Shown: positions 1 to 12,124 of the stretch, piece by piece
How positions within the stretch are numbered: the stretch's first letter is position 1
How the letters are laid out: each line of letters opens with the position of its first letter
NCBI GenBank assembly: GCA_000277445.1
Contig: AJWJ01000056.1
Coordinates: 1 to 64,000, forward strand
DNA from: Polysphondylium violaceum
Lineage: Eukaryota; Evosea; Eumycetozoa; Dictyosteliales; Dictyosteliaceae
Length of the DNA: 64,000 bases
Direction: 5' to 3'
Translations under genes and position numbers: made by a program
The notes under the pieces: model-generated
Databases searched by the model: none
Told to the model about the DNA's origin: nothing
Seen by the model: the letters and a program-made list of their open reading frames with translations, nothing else

Positions 1-192
1 AAAAAATAAGTTTTTTTTTTTTTTTTTCCTTTCTCCCTCTCCTCTCTTTGTCGCATTGCTAGTATAATATAATATAATATAGAAGCTATATTATTTGCAC
101 TTTAGTTTATGTCTCACAGCTAGTACACGTGCATCTTGTAAAGCTCGTTTCTTTGTTTTTTGTGTGCACACTTTTTTTTCATTGCCTTAATT

Positions 193-230
<38 letters not shown>

Positions 231-485
231 ATATCCACCCTTGTAAAATTTAAAGAGAAGGGGGTTCTGTTTATTTGTTGTTGCTACATTCAGTCATCAT
301 ACAAGCACACAGACAGACACAGCCAATCACCATCAATATTATACACATACACACCCCATCACCACTCACAGATAGTTAGATAAATATAGATACACAAGGA
401 CTTTAAAGAGTCAATCGAAAAGTTTTATATTTCATATTTATTATTACTATATCGTTATCATTATTGTCCAGGATCGCCTATATTT
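1..485 (+). promoter_or_regulatory. Upstream region of the JmjC gene
   Basis: No coding frame is visible. It holds long T runs near 10-27 and 197-222, a short tandem of TATAA units near 65-81, one CACGTG at 126-131 and a CA-rich stretch near 300-370. This is the usual look of a dictyostelid promoter and 5' leader. Confidence 0.5.
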
Positions 486-3400
486 ATGATGCAAGTTGAC
501 ACTGCAAGATACTTAGAATTCCCAATGTTTGTCCCTAGTGTTGAAGATTTATTAAATTTTGATATTGATCATTTAATCAATGCCCCAAATAGTAATTTCA
601 TTGAAGCTGCATCAATACCATATACTGCAGCTACTTTAGAAACTGTACAAGATTTTACAATTAACAAAGGAATTCCTGTTGTTTTGACAAATACCACAAA
701 TTCATGGAGAACTGATATTTTTAGTTTAAATTTTTTACAAGTAAAGTATTGATAATTATAATTATGATAGTGATTGCATAATCTATTTTTATTCAAAAAT
801 ATTAATCATATCATATAAATATTATTAGGATAATTACTCAAGTTTACCATTAGTAAATTCACCAAGAAATAATGAAACACACTCAGACTTGGAAGGATGG
901 ACTCTGGGAGAGTATATAAATTATTTACAAGTATCACCAGAGGAAAGAAATCCAAAATATCTTTATGCCAAAGATATTCAAATTCCCAAGGAGTGGACAA
1001 GTTTTTTAGAGTCCAATTTATTTAACTTTTTAACCTATAAAAGTCAACATGATTTGATTTCAAATTTACCAGGATATCTCCAACCAGAGGGTCAAATGAT
1101 TTACATTGGATCAAATGGTACCTATACACCCGGTCATTTGGATTTATGTGGCTCAAATGGCAATAATCTTATGGTTAGCTCTGATCCAGATTCCTATAGT
1201 TATTGGTTTATAGTTCCACGTCAATATAAAGATGTTGCCATCAATTTTTGGGTCGAAGAGGGTGGTGATATATACAACGAGTCTCGTTTTATTAGAGCCA
1301 GTGATTTGTTGAAAGCACCATTTCCCATTCACGTCATTAAACAAAAGCCTGGTGATTTTGTTATGGTCCCACCTGAATCAGTTCATCAAGTGATCAATGT
1401 TGGTGGAACATCAATCAAGGTTGCATGGAATAGTATCTCGTTGAAATCCATTCCAATCTCTTACTATTCTTCATTGCCAGACTCGAGAAGAGTATCCAAG
1501 ATTGAGCTGTTTAGAATCAAGGCCACCGTATATTACACTCTTAAAAATTATATTCATCAAATTGAAAGTGGTCAATTAGACTCGTCGACAGACATTAAAC
1601 ATCAAATCGAAATGATTTCACCACTGTTGGAAATTTTCCATCACACCCTTCAAACAGAGTCTATTTTAATTCCCAAGCCAAACTATCCCTACTGCTATGG
1701 TGAAACGATCCCATTCTTGCAGCCATTTAAATACTTTAATACATCAACCATTCAAGACAGAAGATGTGATCACTGCAATTGTGATATTTTCAATAGATGC
1801 TATCATTGTCCCCACTGTAAAACTGATTCCGGTGGTAAAGATTATTGCTTTGATTGCGTTTCCACCGGCATTGGTTGTGAATATCACTTTAAAGACATGA
1901 CACTCAAAGAGTTTATTTCTCATTCAAAATTGAAAAAAGATTTGGCTCAATATTATCAAGTATTTAAAAATCTTTTGACTCAAAGTGGTTTACGTGATAG
2001 AGAAATTGAAGATATCGTTAGAAAGAGAACCGACAAGGTTCAAGAAGAATGTGGTTTCCTTACAACTGCCACCGTAGCTTATCATGTCGTCTATTATTCC
2101 TCTCAAAAGAAAATTAAATGCCATCGTTGTGAAAAGAGATATAAAAAGTTTTCAATAGTATTTTGTACAAATTGTTCTTCAAGATATTGTGAACAATGTG
2201 TAATTCATTTTGGTCACAATTTCCCTTTATTAACAAGAAGAAGTGAGTGGAATTGTTATGCTTGTCAAGGTGTTTGTGATTGTTCAACTTGTTTAAATAA
2301 TATAAATAATAGTAATCAAATTCAAAATAACAGTAATCAAAATAATCAAAATACTTTTTATAATAATAATCAAAACAATCAAAATAATAATAATAATAAT
2401 AATAATCAGAATAATAGTGGTAGTCCACAAGTTTTAACAATAAGTAGTGTAACAACTTTACCACCAATTTTAACATCAAGTACCGAAAAAATAACTTATT
2501 TAGACGAGAAAAATAATTTAAATAACTTGATGAAAAACAATAATAATAATAATAATAATAGTTCTCGCGATGAACGTCATAGTAATAATAACAATAATAG
2601 TTTAAATAATAATCAAAGAAAAGATTCACACTATAATAATGATAACAATAACAATAACAATAACAATCATAATCACAATAACAATAATAACCAAAATTTA
2701 AATAGTCATGAAGAAACTTGTTTTGAATTTTTAACAACAAAATTATTGAACAATCCAAATAATCCAAATAATTTAGTAAATAGTCATAGCCATAACAATA
2801 ATAACAATAATAATAATAATAATAATAATACTACTAATAATAATAATAATAACAATAATAATAACCCAAATTATTTCCGTACATCAACTTTAACATCATT
2901 ATCTACATCATTATCATCATCAGCACCATCATCAACACAAAAACCAATGGATATTCATTCTAAAAAGAGACCAATAGTTTTAGATAATGATAAACCTAAA
3001 GGTAGACCACCAAAGAACTTGAAGGAATGGACATCAACACACAAGTTTATTATTTCACTTATTGAAATTTTTAGAAACAAAAATTCATTATCAAGTATTC
3101 CAAACAATCCAAACTACAAAAACAATGGTCAAATTTCACATATCGTAAACATGTACTTGAAGAATAGAGATTGCTTTGGTGGTTTACTTTGGGCAAAAAC
3201 CAAAAAGTTCCCCTTATTGCCCTGTGTTTGGGTAAAAGATCTATCAGTTATTCCTCCAGCCACAAAATTACTTCCCTCTTTGATCCAAGGTAAAAAGATT
3301 GTAGTTTTGTTCTTTGGTGGTTTGGAAGACGAGGAAGTTGCCTTTGTTGGAAAGAAATCAATATTTAGTTTCGATGAAGTTAATCAAACTCTTTTATTAA

Positions 3401-3555
3401 AATGCAATGAATCTCCTCTTAGAGAATTGGAAGATTTATTCCATCTCACCGAGCCTGAAATTGCAACTAAAAAAGAAATTCAAACTTTTAATTATAAAAA
3501 CCAAATCGAAGAAAAGGAAGAAGGTTTATTTGTTAAATCAGAGGTTTATAAATAA
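486..3555 (+). CDS. JmjC-domain protein with cysteine-rich zinc fingers, AT-hook and PWWP-like region
   Basis: Two exons, 486-740 and 829-3555, joined in phase 0 (donor GTAAAG, acceptor TTATTAG), give about 993 residues. A JmjC cupin fold lies roughly at residues 60-290: HLD near residue 188 and a second His in HQVINVGG near 270 fit the Fe(II) HxD..H triad. A Cys/His cluster near 398-440 resembles a ZZ-type finger. A second cluster near 515-570 (CHRCEKRYKK..CTNCSSRYC..CYACQGVCDCSTC) fits the zf-4CXXC_R1 finger seen in chromatin regulators. Long Asn tracts follow, then an AT-hook (KPKGRPPKN, near 807) and a PWWP-like segment (GGLLWAKTKKFPLLPCVWV, near 865). By family it is probably a nuclear histone lysine demethylase, but activity is not shown. 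It converges on the next gene with only 92 bp between stops. Confidence 0.88.
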
Positions 3556-3647
3556 AATCCTTATTTTTTTTTTTTTTTTTTTTGGTCAATATAATTTTAA
3601 TAAATAATAGTAATAATAAAACTATATTATATTTTATTTCCATCAAT

Positions 3648-4461
3648 TTATTTTGGTTGTTCTTGGTCTTGATTTAGTTTTTGGTAAGAAGAGTATTGTT
3701 GTTGTTGATAATATTGTGGATATTGATATTGTGGATAATGTTGGTATTGATATGGTTGATATTGATATGGTTGTTGATGTTGATATTGATATGGCTGTTG
3801 ATATTGATATTCTGGATAATGATGTGGTTGATATTGTTGATATTGTGGTTGTTGATATTGAGGATGTTCATATTGTTGGTAATGTGATAGGTTTTGATTT
3901 TGGTGATGATGTTGGTTATTTTGATGTGATTTATTTTTTGATTGTTTATGTTGCTGTTCTGTTTTTCGTTTTTGATCTTTTTTGTGAGGTATTGACGAAG
4001 CTTGTGGTGGAGGTGGCAATTCTTCTTGTTGAGGTGTTTGATCATAATATTGTTGTTGGAAATAGTTTTGCTCTGGTTGAGGTGGTAAATATTGTAGTTG
4101 TTGATCGTAATATTGGGACTGATCAATAGAGGGTGCTTGATAATAGTTATAAATTGGTAAATGTGGGCTACCATATTGTTGATATTGTAATTGTCGAATT
4201 GTTGCCGCGTTAGAGTTTATTATAGATAATATGTTTTGAATTTGATAGACTGGTTCAGTATCATTATAATTAATATTATTGCTACTATTATTTGCAGTAC
4301 CTACTAAATCTGTCCGACTTGAATTTAGGTGGGTGGTTGTAGTAGTATCATTATTTATGTTATTGTCACCAGATGAGTTATTATTATAGCTTTGGGGATA
4401 ATTGATTTGATTGTTTGGATTTAATTTGGTATTGTTTTTAAAATGACTATTGTTTCTTCTC

Positions 4462-4537
<76 letters not shown>

Positions 4538-6463
4538 AATTATTCCTATTATTATTGTTCCTATTGCTATTATTATTATTACTATTATTATTACTACTGC
4601 TAATATTATTACTATTGCTATTATTATTATTCCTATTATTAAAATTATTATTATTCCTACTGCTATTACTATTATGACTATTATTAAAATTATTATTAAA
4701 ATTATTCCTATTGCTATTATTATTGTTATTATTATAATTATTATTATTACTATTACTATTACTATTATTAAAATTATTCCTATTGCTATAAACATTATTA
4801 CTACTATTACTATTACTATTTTGATTATTAAAATTATTATTAAAGCTATTATTATTTACAGTATTATTATTGAAATTATTATTGTTATTCAAGTATTTTT
4901 TCTTTTGAGTGAATGTGGCTTCAACTGGAACACCATCGATTGGTTTACTATTTACAAAAGTTAGAAAACTAGCAGCTGCTAATTGGCCTTTTTGTGAATC
5001 CTTAAAATGAAGAAAACCAAAGCCTAGGTATCCATTTTCATTCAAAGGGATATTACAGTGATTGACTTTACCAAATTGTGTAGCAAGTTTATGTACTTTA
5101 TTATGAAATGATAGAGGTGGTTCAAATGCAGTTAAACCATCTTGATGTTCAAATTGAATGTAAACACTTGATCGAACATTTATCATATCACCCCGACGTA
5201 TTATTAATTTTTTTGTACCAAATTGGTAATCTTGGAGATTTGCAATAGCTTTGCTAGAACCCTCTCTTTTTAAAAATTTGACCAAACCAAAGTTTTTTTT
5301 AAATACATATCCATTTTCAAGAAGTGGTCCTTGTTCTTCAAGAAGCTCAAGTAGTTGTTCTTTGGGTAGAGATATATCGATGTTATATATAAATATTGTA
5401 GAGTTTTCTGCAGCCCAAGATACTTTTAATATATTACTACCTAGTTCTGTATGAAAATAACAATGTTAATATTATTTATTGGTAATATCATCTTGCATAC
5501 ATACTATAATCTTTTAAATCGTTGAATGCACGAAGAGCTGTTGCTTTGGTATCAAATTCAACAAAACCATAGCCTTCAGTCCATCCATTTGGAAATTGTT
5601 TTAAATTAACACTGACTGTTTTATAATCCCTTACTATTCTAGCAAAGTGTATCTAATATAAATGCCAATTGTATTTATGTTAATAAGAATAATAATCTAA
5701 ATATCAAGTATAAAATATACATTTTTTGTTTGTTTTGGTAGATTTCCAAAAAAGAGGGTTTTCAGGGATAGAATAACAGGAAGACCAGAGGTTGGATCTA
5801 ATTCTGTTGTGACTGGGGGAGTGGTATCGGCGATGGGATCGGTGATGGTATCGATGATGGAAGTGTCAGGAGTTGGAGTATTTGTGGTGAGAGGAGTTGT
5901 TGTTTTTGATTTTGTCATTGTTGGTGTTGTTAGGGTAGTAGAAGCAGTGGCAGCAGCAAAAGTAATGCAATCATCAAGATTGTCCTCTTGATTTAAATCT
6001 TTATGATAATCTTTACCTAACCAATCTATGGACGATGTCGAAAATTCATCATCTTCAAATTCATATAAATATTTATATTCAATCTCGTCGTGATTATCAT
6101 CATAATCATCATCATCATCATAATCATCATCTTCATCATCATTGTTATTATCAATATTATCATCATCAATTCTTAATGACCCTACTAATAAATCTAGAGG
6201 ATGTACATCTACTATTTCATCTTCACTCGAGAGTGATAAAACATCTATCATATTTCAATAATCGATATATTATCTCTACATTAGAATAAGTTACACAACA
6301 GTAAACAAGGTGTAGTTTATTTACCATCAAAATCGCTAATGTCGGCTGCATCGGTGAGAGAGGACGTTTCATACAATGGTTCTATATCGAAATCATTTAC
6401 CAAGTTTCTATTGTACACTTGATCATATGTTTGTACTAGATCTCGATTCTGATTTTTATTCAT
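3648..6463 (-). CDS. Three-RRM RNA-binding protein with Asn-rich and Gln/Tyr-rich tail
   Basis: Four exons on the minus strand, 6325-6463, 5721-6244, 5505-5652 and 3648-5446, join in frame with GT..AG introns and give 869 residues. The N-terminus is acidic and Thr-rich. RRM1 is assembled across introns: RNP2-like LFFGNLPKQTKN near 210 and RNP1 EGYGFVEF near 250. RRM2 follows (STIFIYNIDISLP..NFGLVKF), then RRM3 (SSVYIQFEHQ..YLGFGFLHF, near 362-450). The rest is a long Asn tract followed by a Gln/Tyr/Pro-rich tail (QYQQPQYQQY), a prion-like, phase-separating type of sequence. It probably binds mRNA, in the nucleus or in granules. The specific orthologue is not recognised. The first exon is short (46 codons) and was inferred from splice sites, so the start is less certain than the body. 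Confidence 0.85.
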
Positions 6464-6520
6464 TCCCTATTTCCCACAGTGACAATCAAAATAAAATAAA
6501 AAAAATCATTTTAGACCCTA

Positions 6521-6560
<40 letters not shown>

Positions 6561-7219
6561 AAACAAAACATTTTTCTATTATCATTGTCACCAGTTGGTA
6601 ATCAATGACTGTGAAGATATAGTGTTGATTATTTCGAAAGAAGCAAAATTTAAATTTAGCATATTTGATCCCAACATTTTTTTATACCAACTTTGAAATT
6701 TAAAATACCACCTCTCCATCAACAAAGAGGTTCTCTTAAAATGGATAAAATCACCATTACAAAACCCATATTAACAATTAAATGAATTTGATCGTTGTGA
6801 TCAGTTTATTTCACTTAATTTTTTACCTAAAAGAGGTTTGCTATTATCTATTTATACTTTTTATTAAACACCCCTATCTAAAACAAGATGTATATCAAAT
6901 CAAATCAAATCAATTTTCTTTGTTTCTGTTGATTTTCTGTTTAGTAGTTGAAATCTAACAGAAAATTAAAGAGTGTAAGTGTGGGTGTGGGAGGAGGTTG
7001 TAGCTCTATGTGTGTGTTTAAATTTTTAAAAATAGTGCTTGCGAAAATTGGATGTGTGAGAGAAGTGGTGAATAATGTTAATTGGAAATATACTTGGTAC
7101 GGAATTTACGCTTAAAATAATTATGTTTAAATAGAGAAGAAAATGCATTTCATTATTCAAACAAATAGAAATAGATAATTATCTCTCTCTCTTATATAAA
7201 CAAAGAAAAAATAAATAAA
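6464..7219. promoter_or_regulatory. Divergent intergenic region
   Basis: This lies between the minus-strand RRM gene and the plus-strand small gene at 7220. It has a long A run near 6527-6560, a GTGTGGGTGTGGGAGG block near 6980 (similar to G-rich boxes bound by GBF in Dictyostelium; inference) and a TATATAAA-like box at about 7193. No gene was seen. Confidence 0.4.
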
Positions 7220-7402
7220 ATGGATCAAATTAAACAAAACTTATTATTCCAATACTCAAACACTTATATTGGTTTCAGTTCTATCATTGAAGATGAAGAT
7301 GAATATGACATTACCAATAGAATGAAGAAAACCCTCTCTTATTTTGTTAATCAAATAAATAGTCAAGACTCTAAAGAATCAATTGAGCAATCTAGTAAAT
7401 AA
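7220..7402 (+). CDS. Small unknown protein, 60 residues
   Basis: A single-exon frame follows a TATATAAA-like box by about 25 bp and an A-rich AAATAAAATGG start, and ends in TAA. The product is acidic in the middle (EDEDEYD), with IGFSSIIED and KKTLSYFVNQ before a Ser/Gln-rich end. No domain, signal peptide or membrane segment is visible. Codon choice (AAT, CAA, ATT, TCA) matches the other genes. It reads as a real small dictyostelid gene of unknown function. No relative was found in the window. Confidence 0.62.
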   Translation: MDQIKQNLLFQYSNTYIGFSSIIEDEDEYDITNRMKKTLSYFVNQINSQDSKESIEQSSK

Positions 7403-7770
7403 ATGATCATGGTATCAATTAATTAAAAAAACAAGAAAAATGGCGATTGTAAAATATTCTGGTAAATGGTGATGGTCTAGCTCTCATCAAAAGATATGGC
7501 AAATATTTCTTTTGTAAAAAGAAGTAAAAAAAAAAAAACCCTTGTACATTATTATTATTTATTAAATAAAACACTTTATATTTTTTGCGAATTTAACTAA
7601 ATCGTTGTATTATAATCATTATTTCCATAAAGGAGAGTTTTTTTTTTTTTTTTCTTGTTTTTTTTTTAAAAATTGCAATCTCATCAAAGGGATTTAATTT
7701 ATTTTTTTTAACCGTTTTCAGTTTATCATGATCATTTCTAAAAATTCTATATCAAATGAATGACATGTTT

Positions 7771-8037
7771 TTAGGATGATTGAACGAGATTTTTATTATT
7801 ATTGTTTATATTATTACTACTATTGTCAGCTGTGCCTATAGCCATGTTGTCTCTGATTTCTTCAAATGGTCTATTAAATTTATCGGATGAGTTTCTTTTA
7901 CCAATCTTTGGTGATTTTGGTGGTTTTTCTGTATTAAATTGACTAGTTGAATAGAAAATACACGTATTGTATATAAGATAGAATTAGTATGTTTAAATAG
8001 TTTTTAGAATTTTAAATTCCTACCCTCTGGTAAACAT
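7771..8037 (-). CDS. Small unknown two-exon protein, 61 residues
   Basis: On the minus strand a 14-nt first exon (8024-8037, MFTR plus two bases) joins exon 2 (7771-7942) across an 81-nt AT-rich intron with donor GTAGGA and acceptor TTCAACTAG. The product starts MFTRGQFNTEKPPKSPKIGK, continues with NRPFEEIRDNMAIGTADN, and ends in an Asn-rich tail and TAA. It is basic and Pro-rich at the start. No known domain is seen. The tiny first exon resembles the small gene at 22506-22727. The function is unknown. The splice is supported by frame and sites only. Confidence 0.62.
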
Positions 8038-8625
8038 TGTAGTTATATTATTATAAAGTAGAAAATAATGTTATTATTATTATTTTATTGTTCTGTTGTT
8101 GGTTGTTGTTGTTGTTATTTTTAAATATTAATTTAATACATATTTATTATTTTTTTAATTCAAACACACATAAACACTCACAGATACATCAATATTTTAA
8201 CCCCTACCCCTCCTATTTCTATTCTATTGTATTATCATTACCCCACCACTTTTTTATCACTCAAAAACTCAAAAACTCACCCACTCACACCCACTACCAT
8301 CATCAGCACCATAGTGTACTCATTCACCAAAAATAAATAAATGATTCGATTTGAAACTGTAGGATTACTTTTTATATGACTCTAATACCCTTTTTCAATC
8401 AAAACCCTCTTCTGTTCTTTTTAAGAACTATTTTTTGGTTTTTCTCATCATCATTCACCATCAAATCATTCAAATAGATCCTCTCACCCTCATTCACACT
8501 CAAAAACACTCAATCACTCATTTACTCACTAAAAGCAAAACCCCATCAGTTTAAAACTGATAAGTGAGCACATTTTAATAAGAGGTAATACACTCCTATC
8601 ACATTTTATTCTTGGTTTTGCAATT
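8038..8625. other. Intergenic, repeated CACTCA motifs
   Basis: No convincing gene was seen. From 8160 to 8535 the plus strand carries many ACTCA/CACTCA words (CACTCAAAAACACTCAATCA and similar). This is probably the promoter side of the small minus-strand gene at 8037. Confidence 0.4.
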
Positions 8626-9030
8626 TTAAAAGGAATTTACTCGATTTAAAATATATTGAATTTTTAATTTTTCTTCACGGATTGTGTTTATAATTAATGG
8701 TACATCTATGATGACTTGAATCGTTGTTGTTGATGGTGATGATGATGTTGGTGAGGCCGTAGTTGATGTTGTTGGGGTTGTTGATGATGATGTGAATGAT
8801 GGTGAAGATGCTGGTGAAGATTCTGGGGATGTTGATTGCTCCTTCGCTTTTCGTGGTCTTAGTCCGCAGGCATTGCACACTGGTTTGCCATTTAGTTTTC
8901 TCCACTCTGGTGTAGTTTTAACAAAACAACTGGTACAATGAGTAGGCTTAGGGCCACGGGGTCTGCCTCTAGATCTCTTTACGACGACCACGGTAGATGG
9001 TCCTGATGGACACTGGGTATTATGTTTCAT
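8626..9030 (-). CDS. GATA-type zinc-finger protein with AT-hook, 134 residues
   Basis: A single exon encodes an AT-hook-like basic run (KRSRGRPRGPK, near residue 18) directly before one GATA-type finger, CTSC-X17-CNAC with WRKLNGKPVC, near 32-56. After it come a Ser/Thr/Pro-rich linker and a C-terminal IIDVPLIINTIREEKLK segment. The C-X2-C-X17-C-X2-C spacing and the NACGL motif identify the family: sequence-specific DNA-binding factors, nuclear. It is short for the family and may be a minimal regulator. A larger GATA protein lies at 15412. Which promoter it controls cannot be seen. Confidence 0.85.
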   Translation of the reverse strand: MKHNTQCPSGPSTVVVVKRSRGRPRGPKPTHCTSCFVKTTPEWRKLNGKPVCNACGLRPRKAKEQSTSPESSPASSPSFTSSSTTPTTSTTASPTSSSPSTTTIQVIIDVPLIINTIREEKLKIQYILNRVNSF

Positions 9031-9823
9031 AGGTGGATAAATATAAATATAATAATAATATATTATATATTATTATTATATTATTGAGTAGTAGTAGTGT
9101 ATGGCAAGTTATAGTTGTCGTTGTTGTTGTTTTCTAACCTATTCAATTATTTTAGATAAAAAACGGTGATGGTGTCTACATATATACTAATTATGAGATT
9201 CTTATATCTAGTATAGAGTATTAAATAAAATTAACAATAGTGATAATTATAATAATAAATAATAAATTTATTTGTAAAGAAATAAATTATTAGTAGTACT
9301 CTATGAACAAGTAACCAAAAAAATAAATTAAACTTGTTTTAATGCCATTTTAAATTTTGAGTGAGTGAGTGAGAATAAGTTTTGTGAGAAATGGTTGTGG
9401 TGATAGGGTGTGTGTGACTATTTTTTTTAAAAAGAAATAAATGATTGATCCAACCACACACTCACCACATATTCCAAAATAGTATGTGCAGGGTATCAGT
9501 GCATCAGGTGATCCACACCTAACAATAGATTCTTGGATTCTTAAATCTTTATCTCATAAAGAGAGATGTAGATGAGAGTGAGTGTTGTTGTGGTGTTGGA
9601 TGAAGTTACCTCTCCCTCTCTCCTCTCTTTCTCCTTTTTCTCCCTAAAGAATTTATTGATATCGAAACACCAAAAATAATATTTATATGATTGTGGTGGT
9701 GATTTTGTTGCTTGTAGAATTATTTAAATAGGGTTTTATTGTGTGATGTTTTTGGGTAGGAGTAGTAGATTCAGCAGGAATTTGTTTTTTTAGATTAATA
9801 TACAGATGTGTTATCATCATTTT
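9031..9823. other. Intergenic, no gene seen
   Basis: AT-rich DNA with TATATTATTATT repeats just upstream of the GATA gene start, a GAGTGAGTGAGTGAG stretch near 9360, and a CTCTCCCTCTCTCC pyrimidine run near 9610. No coding frame is supported. Confidence 0.4.
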
Positions 9824-10090
9824 TTAACATGATGAAAAGTAGGTATTATCAACATCGTCACCATCGACATCTTCATCATCATCGGTGTTTTGTCTAGGTC
9901 TGTGTCTTTCTAAATAACTTGATACTCTTTTGGGTGGGTCTGGTGTTTTGGTTAGAGAGTTTTCACTTACACCGGGGCTAAATGCATTTTGGTCTGGTAA
10001 AACCTTACCATACAAATTACTACTATTATTGTTGTGTGATTGTTGCTGAGAATTTGTTGATGGCAACGAATTATTGGTGTTTTTATCCAT
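9824..10090 (-). CDS. Small unknown protein with GKVLPD motif, 88 residues
   Basis: The start MDKNTNNS at 10090 follows an A-rich leader and is preferred over an upstream in-frame ATG that would add a run of phenylalanines. The first third is Asn/Gln/Ser-rich. The middle reads LYGKVLPDQNAFSPG, then KTPDPPKRVSSYLERHRPRQ, and the tail is acidic (DDDEDVDGDDVD). No known domain or membrane segment is seen. The GKVLPD..F.P words recur in the small protein at 23468, suggesting a family. The function is unknown. Confidence 0.65.
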   Translation of the reverse strand: MDKNTNNSLPSTNSQQQSHNNNSSNLYGKVLPDQNAFSPGVSENSLTKTPDPPKRVSSYLERHRPRQNTDDDEDVDGDDVDNTYFSSC

Positions 10091-10467
10091 TTTGAAAAAG
10101 AAAAAAAAACAATTATTACTAATGTACACCTTATATGTTAAAAAGAAAATTAAACAATTGAAAAAAAGGTATTTAAAATAATAATGATGATAATAATGAT
10201 ATTAATGATAAATAATAATAATTAATAATTAAATAATAATATTTATTTTGTGGGGTTGTTTTGAGAAAAAGTGAAAAAAGTGGAGGGAAAATTTGATTGG
10301 GGTGATACAACTTGATTTGATTTTATATTAAAAGAGTATGTATATTATAAGACAAGAATAATCATTTTTCTAATGGCTTCATTTGATCTATGAAATTGCA
10401 AAAAATGAAATTATTTTTGACAAAAAAAAAAAAAAATCTAAAAAAATTCCTTTAATATACAAAATAT

Positions 10468-10879
10468 CTAAAATTTTGATAAATAAAAAGTCCCTTTTTT
10501 TTTTATACATAAGTTTTTATGTTTTTTATTTGTAAAAATAAACACATTTGTTACATTTCCATCATGATTTCTCAAAACCAATCGTAATTTAAATGATAAC
10601 TTCAAAAAAAAAAAAAAAACTAATATTAGTAAAGAGTTTGTTCTTTCAAGGTGGTGTGTTTGTTGGAAGGTCATCGATGATTATGATCATAAGTATTGGG
10701 GGTGGGCAAAAAAAACATGGCCCATTATTTTTTCTTTTTTTTTTTACAAAAAAATGCATGATGGTTGTGTGGTGTTTTCTTTGACAATTGTTTTAGTGAC
10801 CCTGTCGCGAGGACTACAATTTTGATGTTGTTTTGATATAAATTGTTTGAATTTAGGCCCATACTCTTTTTTATAATTT
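10468..10879 (-). other. Possible small minus-strand gene or remnant
   Basis: Two minus-strand stretches look coding. 10747-10879 reads KKEYGPKFKQFISKQHQNCS then PRDRVTKTIVKENTTQ. 10468-10610 reads FKLRLVLRNHDGNVTNVF then a Lys-rich end and TAA. A GT..AG interval between them could be an intron, but the join runs through a long T tract and no start codon is obvious. The higher GC of 10790-10860 also argues for coding history. It could equally be a decayed gene. No family was recognised. Confidence 0.28.
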
Positions 10880-10939
10880 CTATTTTTATAAAAAAAGTAA
10901 ATTACAGATCTTGTGAATTTGTAAATATGAATAATCAGA

Positions 10940-11491
10940 AAGGGACACAAAAAGACAGCAGTAATCTATATTTAGACATTTTTAGCCCCGTGAAAAAATA
11001 TAAAATCACCAACAACATTGTGTGAACACTTTGAAATCGTGTGTGTTGTGTGTGAGAGTGGGAGTGAGAGAGAAGAGTGTGGGAGAGGGGTTGTAAAAAT
11101 ATATAGTGTTGTTAGCGTGTGAATATGATTTATTTTCAATCTCACTTTCACATTCTCATTATTATTGTCACACATACACACACAACAAACATACACAAAC
11201 TCACACACACACAGACACAGTTACCATACACGCACTCACACTTTCACCTATATATATAAAAAACACATACATGTAAAGAATTAAGCTCTTCTTTGTCGTA
11301 TTACTTCATATTAAAAATTGATCATCTTCTTTTATTTATATTATTGAATATACATATATACACATACATAGATAGATAGAATAGAATAGATAAAATAGAT
11401 AAAATAAAGAAATAGAGGGTATAAATATAGAGGTTTATATAGATAGATATAGTATATTATACTTTTATATTTATTTATTTGTTCATTTAAA
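10940..11491. promoter_or_regulatory. Upstream region of the phosphatase gene with GT and CA tracts
   Basis: A GT/GA-rich tract (about 11040-11095) is followed about 45 bp later by a CA-rich tract (about 11140-11250), so the two are roughly complementary. A TATATATAAA box lies near 11250. The leader near 11360-11460 is rich in ATAGATAGA and AATAGA words. No gene was seen. Confidence 0.45.
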
Positions 11492-12054
11492 ATGAATATA
11501 ATGATGATAGGATACCTTCCAGAATCAAATAACTCTACATCATTAGCTTTATCTACTTCCTCATCTTCTCCATCATCATCATCTCCATCTACTTCTTCTT
11601 CATCATCACCATCAGTAACGGCTTCAACAGTCCCAAAAATATCAATAACAGTTTCCAAGACAATGACAACTAAAACTTCAACTTCAATCCCTATACTTAG
11701 CGATATTGTAAATATAAATAATACTTTTATCGAATAATAATAACAATAAGAAAAATAATAATACTAATTAATATTATTTATTTTTAAACAGAGTGGAATT
11801 GTAAATAAAATAGAAAATGGATCTTTAAGTTTAAATAATCATGATAGAAAAAATGATGGTACCAATAGCCCATCTTCTGGAATACCAACGCCTTTGATTA
11901 CAGGTCCTATAGGATCAACGAATAGAAGTTTAGATACAACAACAACCACAAAAACTACAACGCCAACTATATCAACAACCAATCTAACAACCGATACAAC
12001 AATAACAGATTCAAATACAATTTTAATTACAGATAAATCAACAGTTAACAATAC

Positions 12055-12124
<70 letters not shown>

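Noticed and set aside
2114-2767. Minus-strand Tyr-rich frame of 217 codons
   Set aside because: It is antisense to the Asn-rich region of the JmjC gene; an artefact of AAT/AAC repeats.
3653-4129. Plus-strand Val/Asp-rich frame of about 158 codons
   Set aside because: It is antisense to the Gln/Tyr-rich tail of the RRM gene, with no start context, and is pure low complexity.
4421-4964. Poly-Ile and poly-Leu frames on both strands
   Set aside because: They are other-frame readings of the (AAT)n tract that encodes poly-Asn in the RRM gene at 3648-6463.
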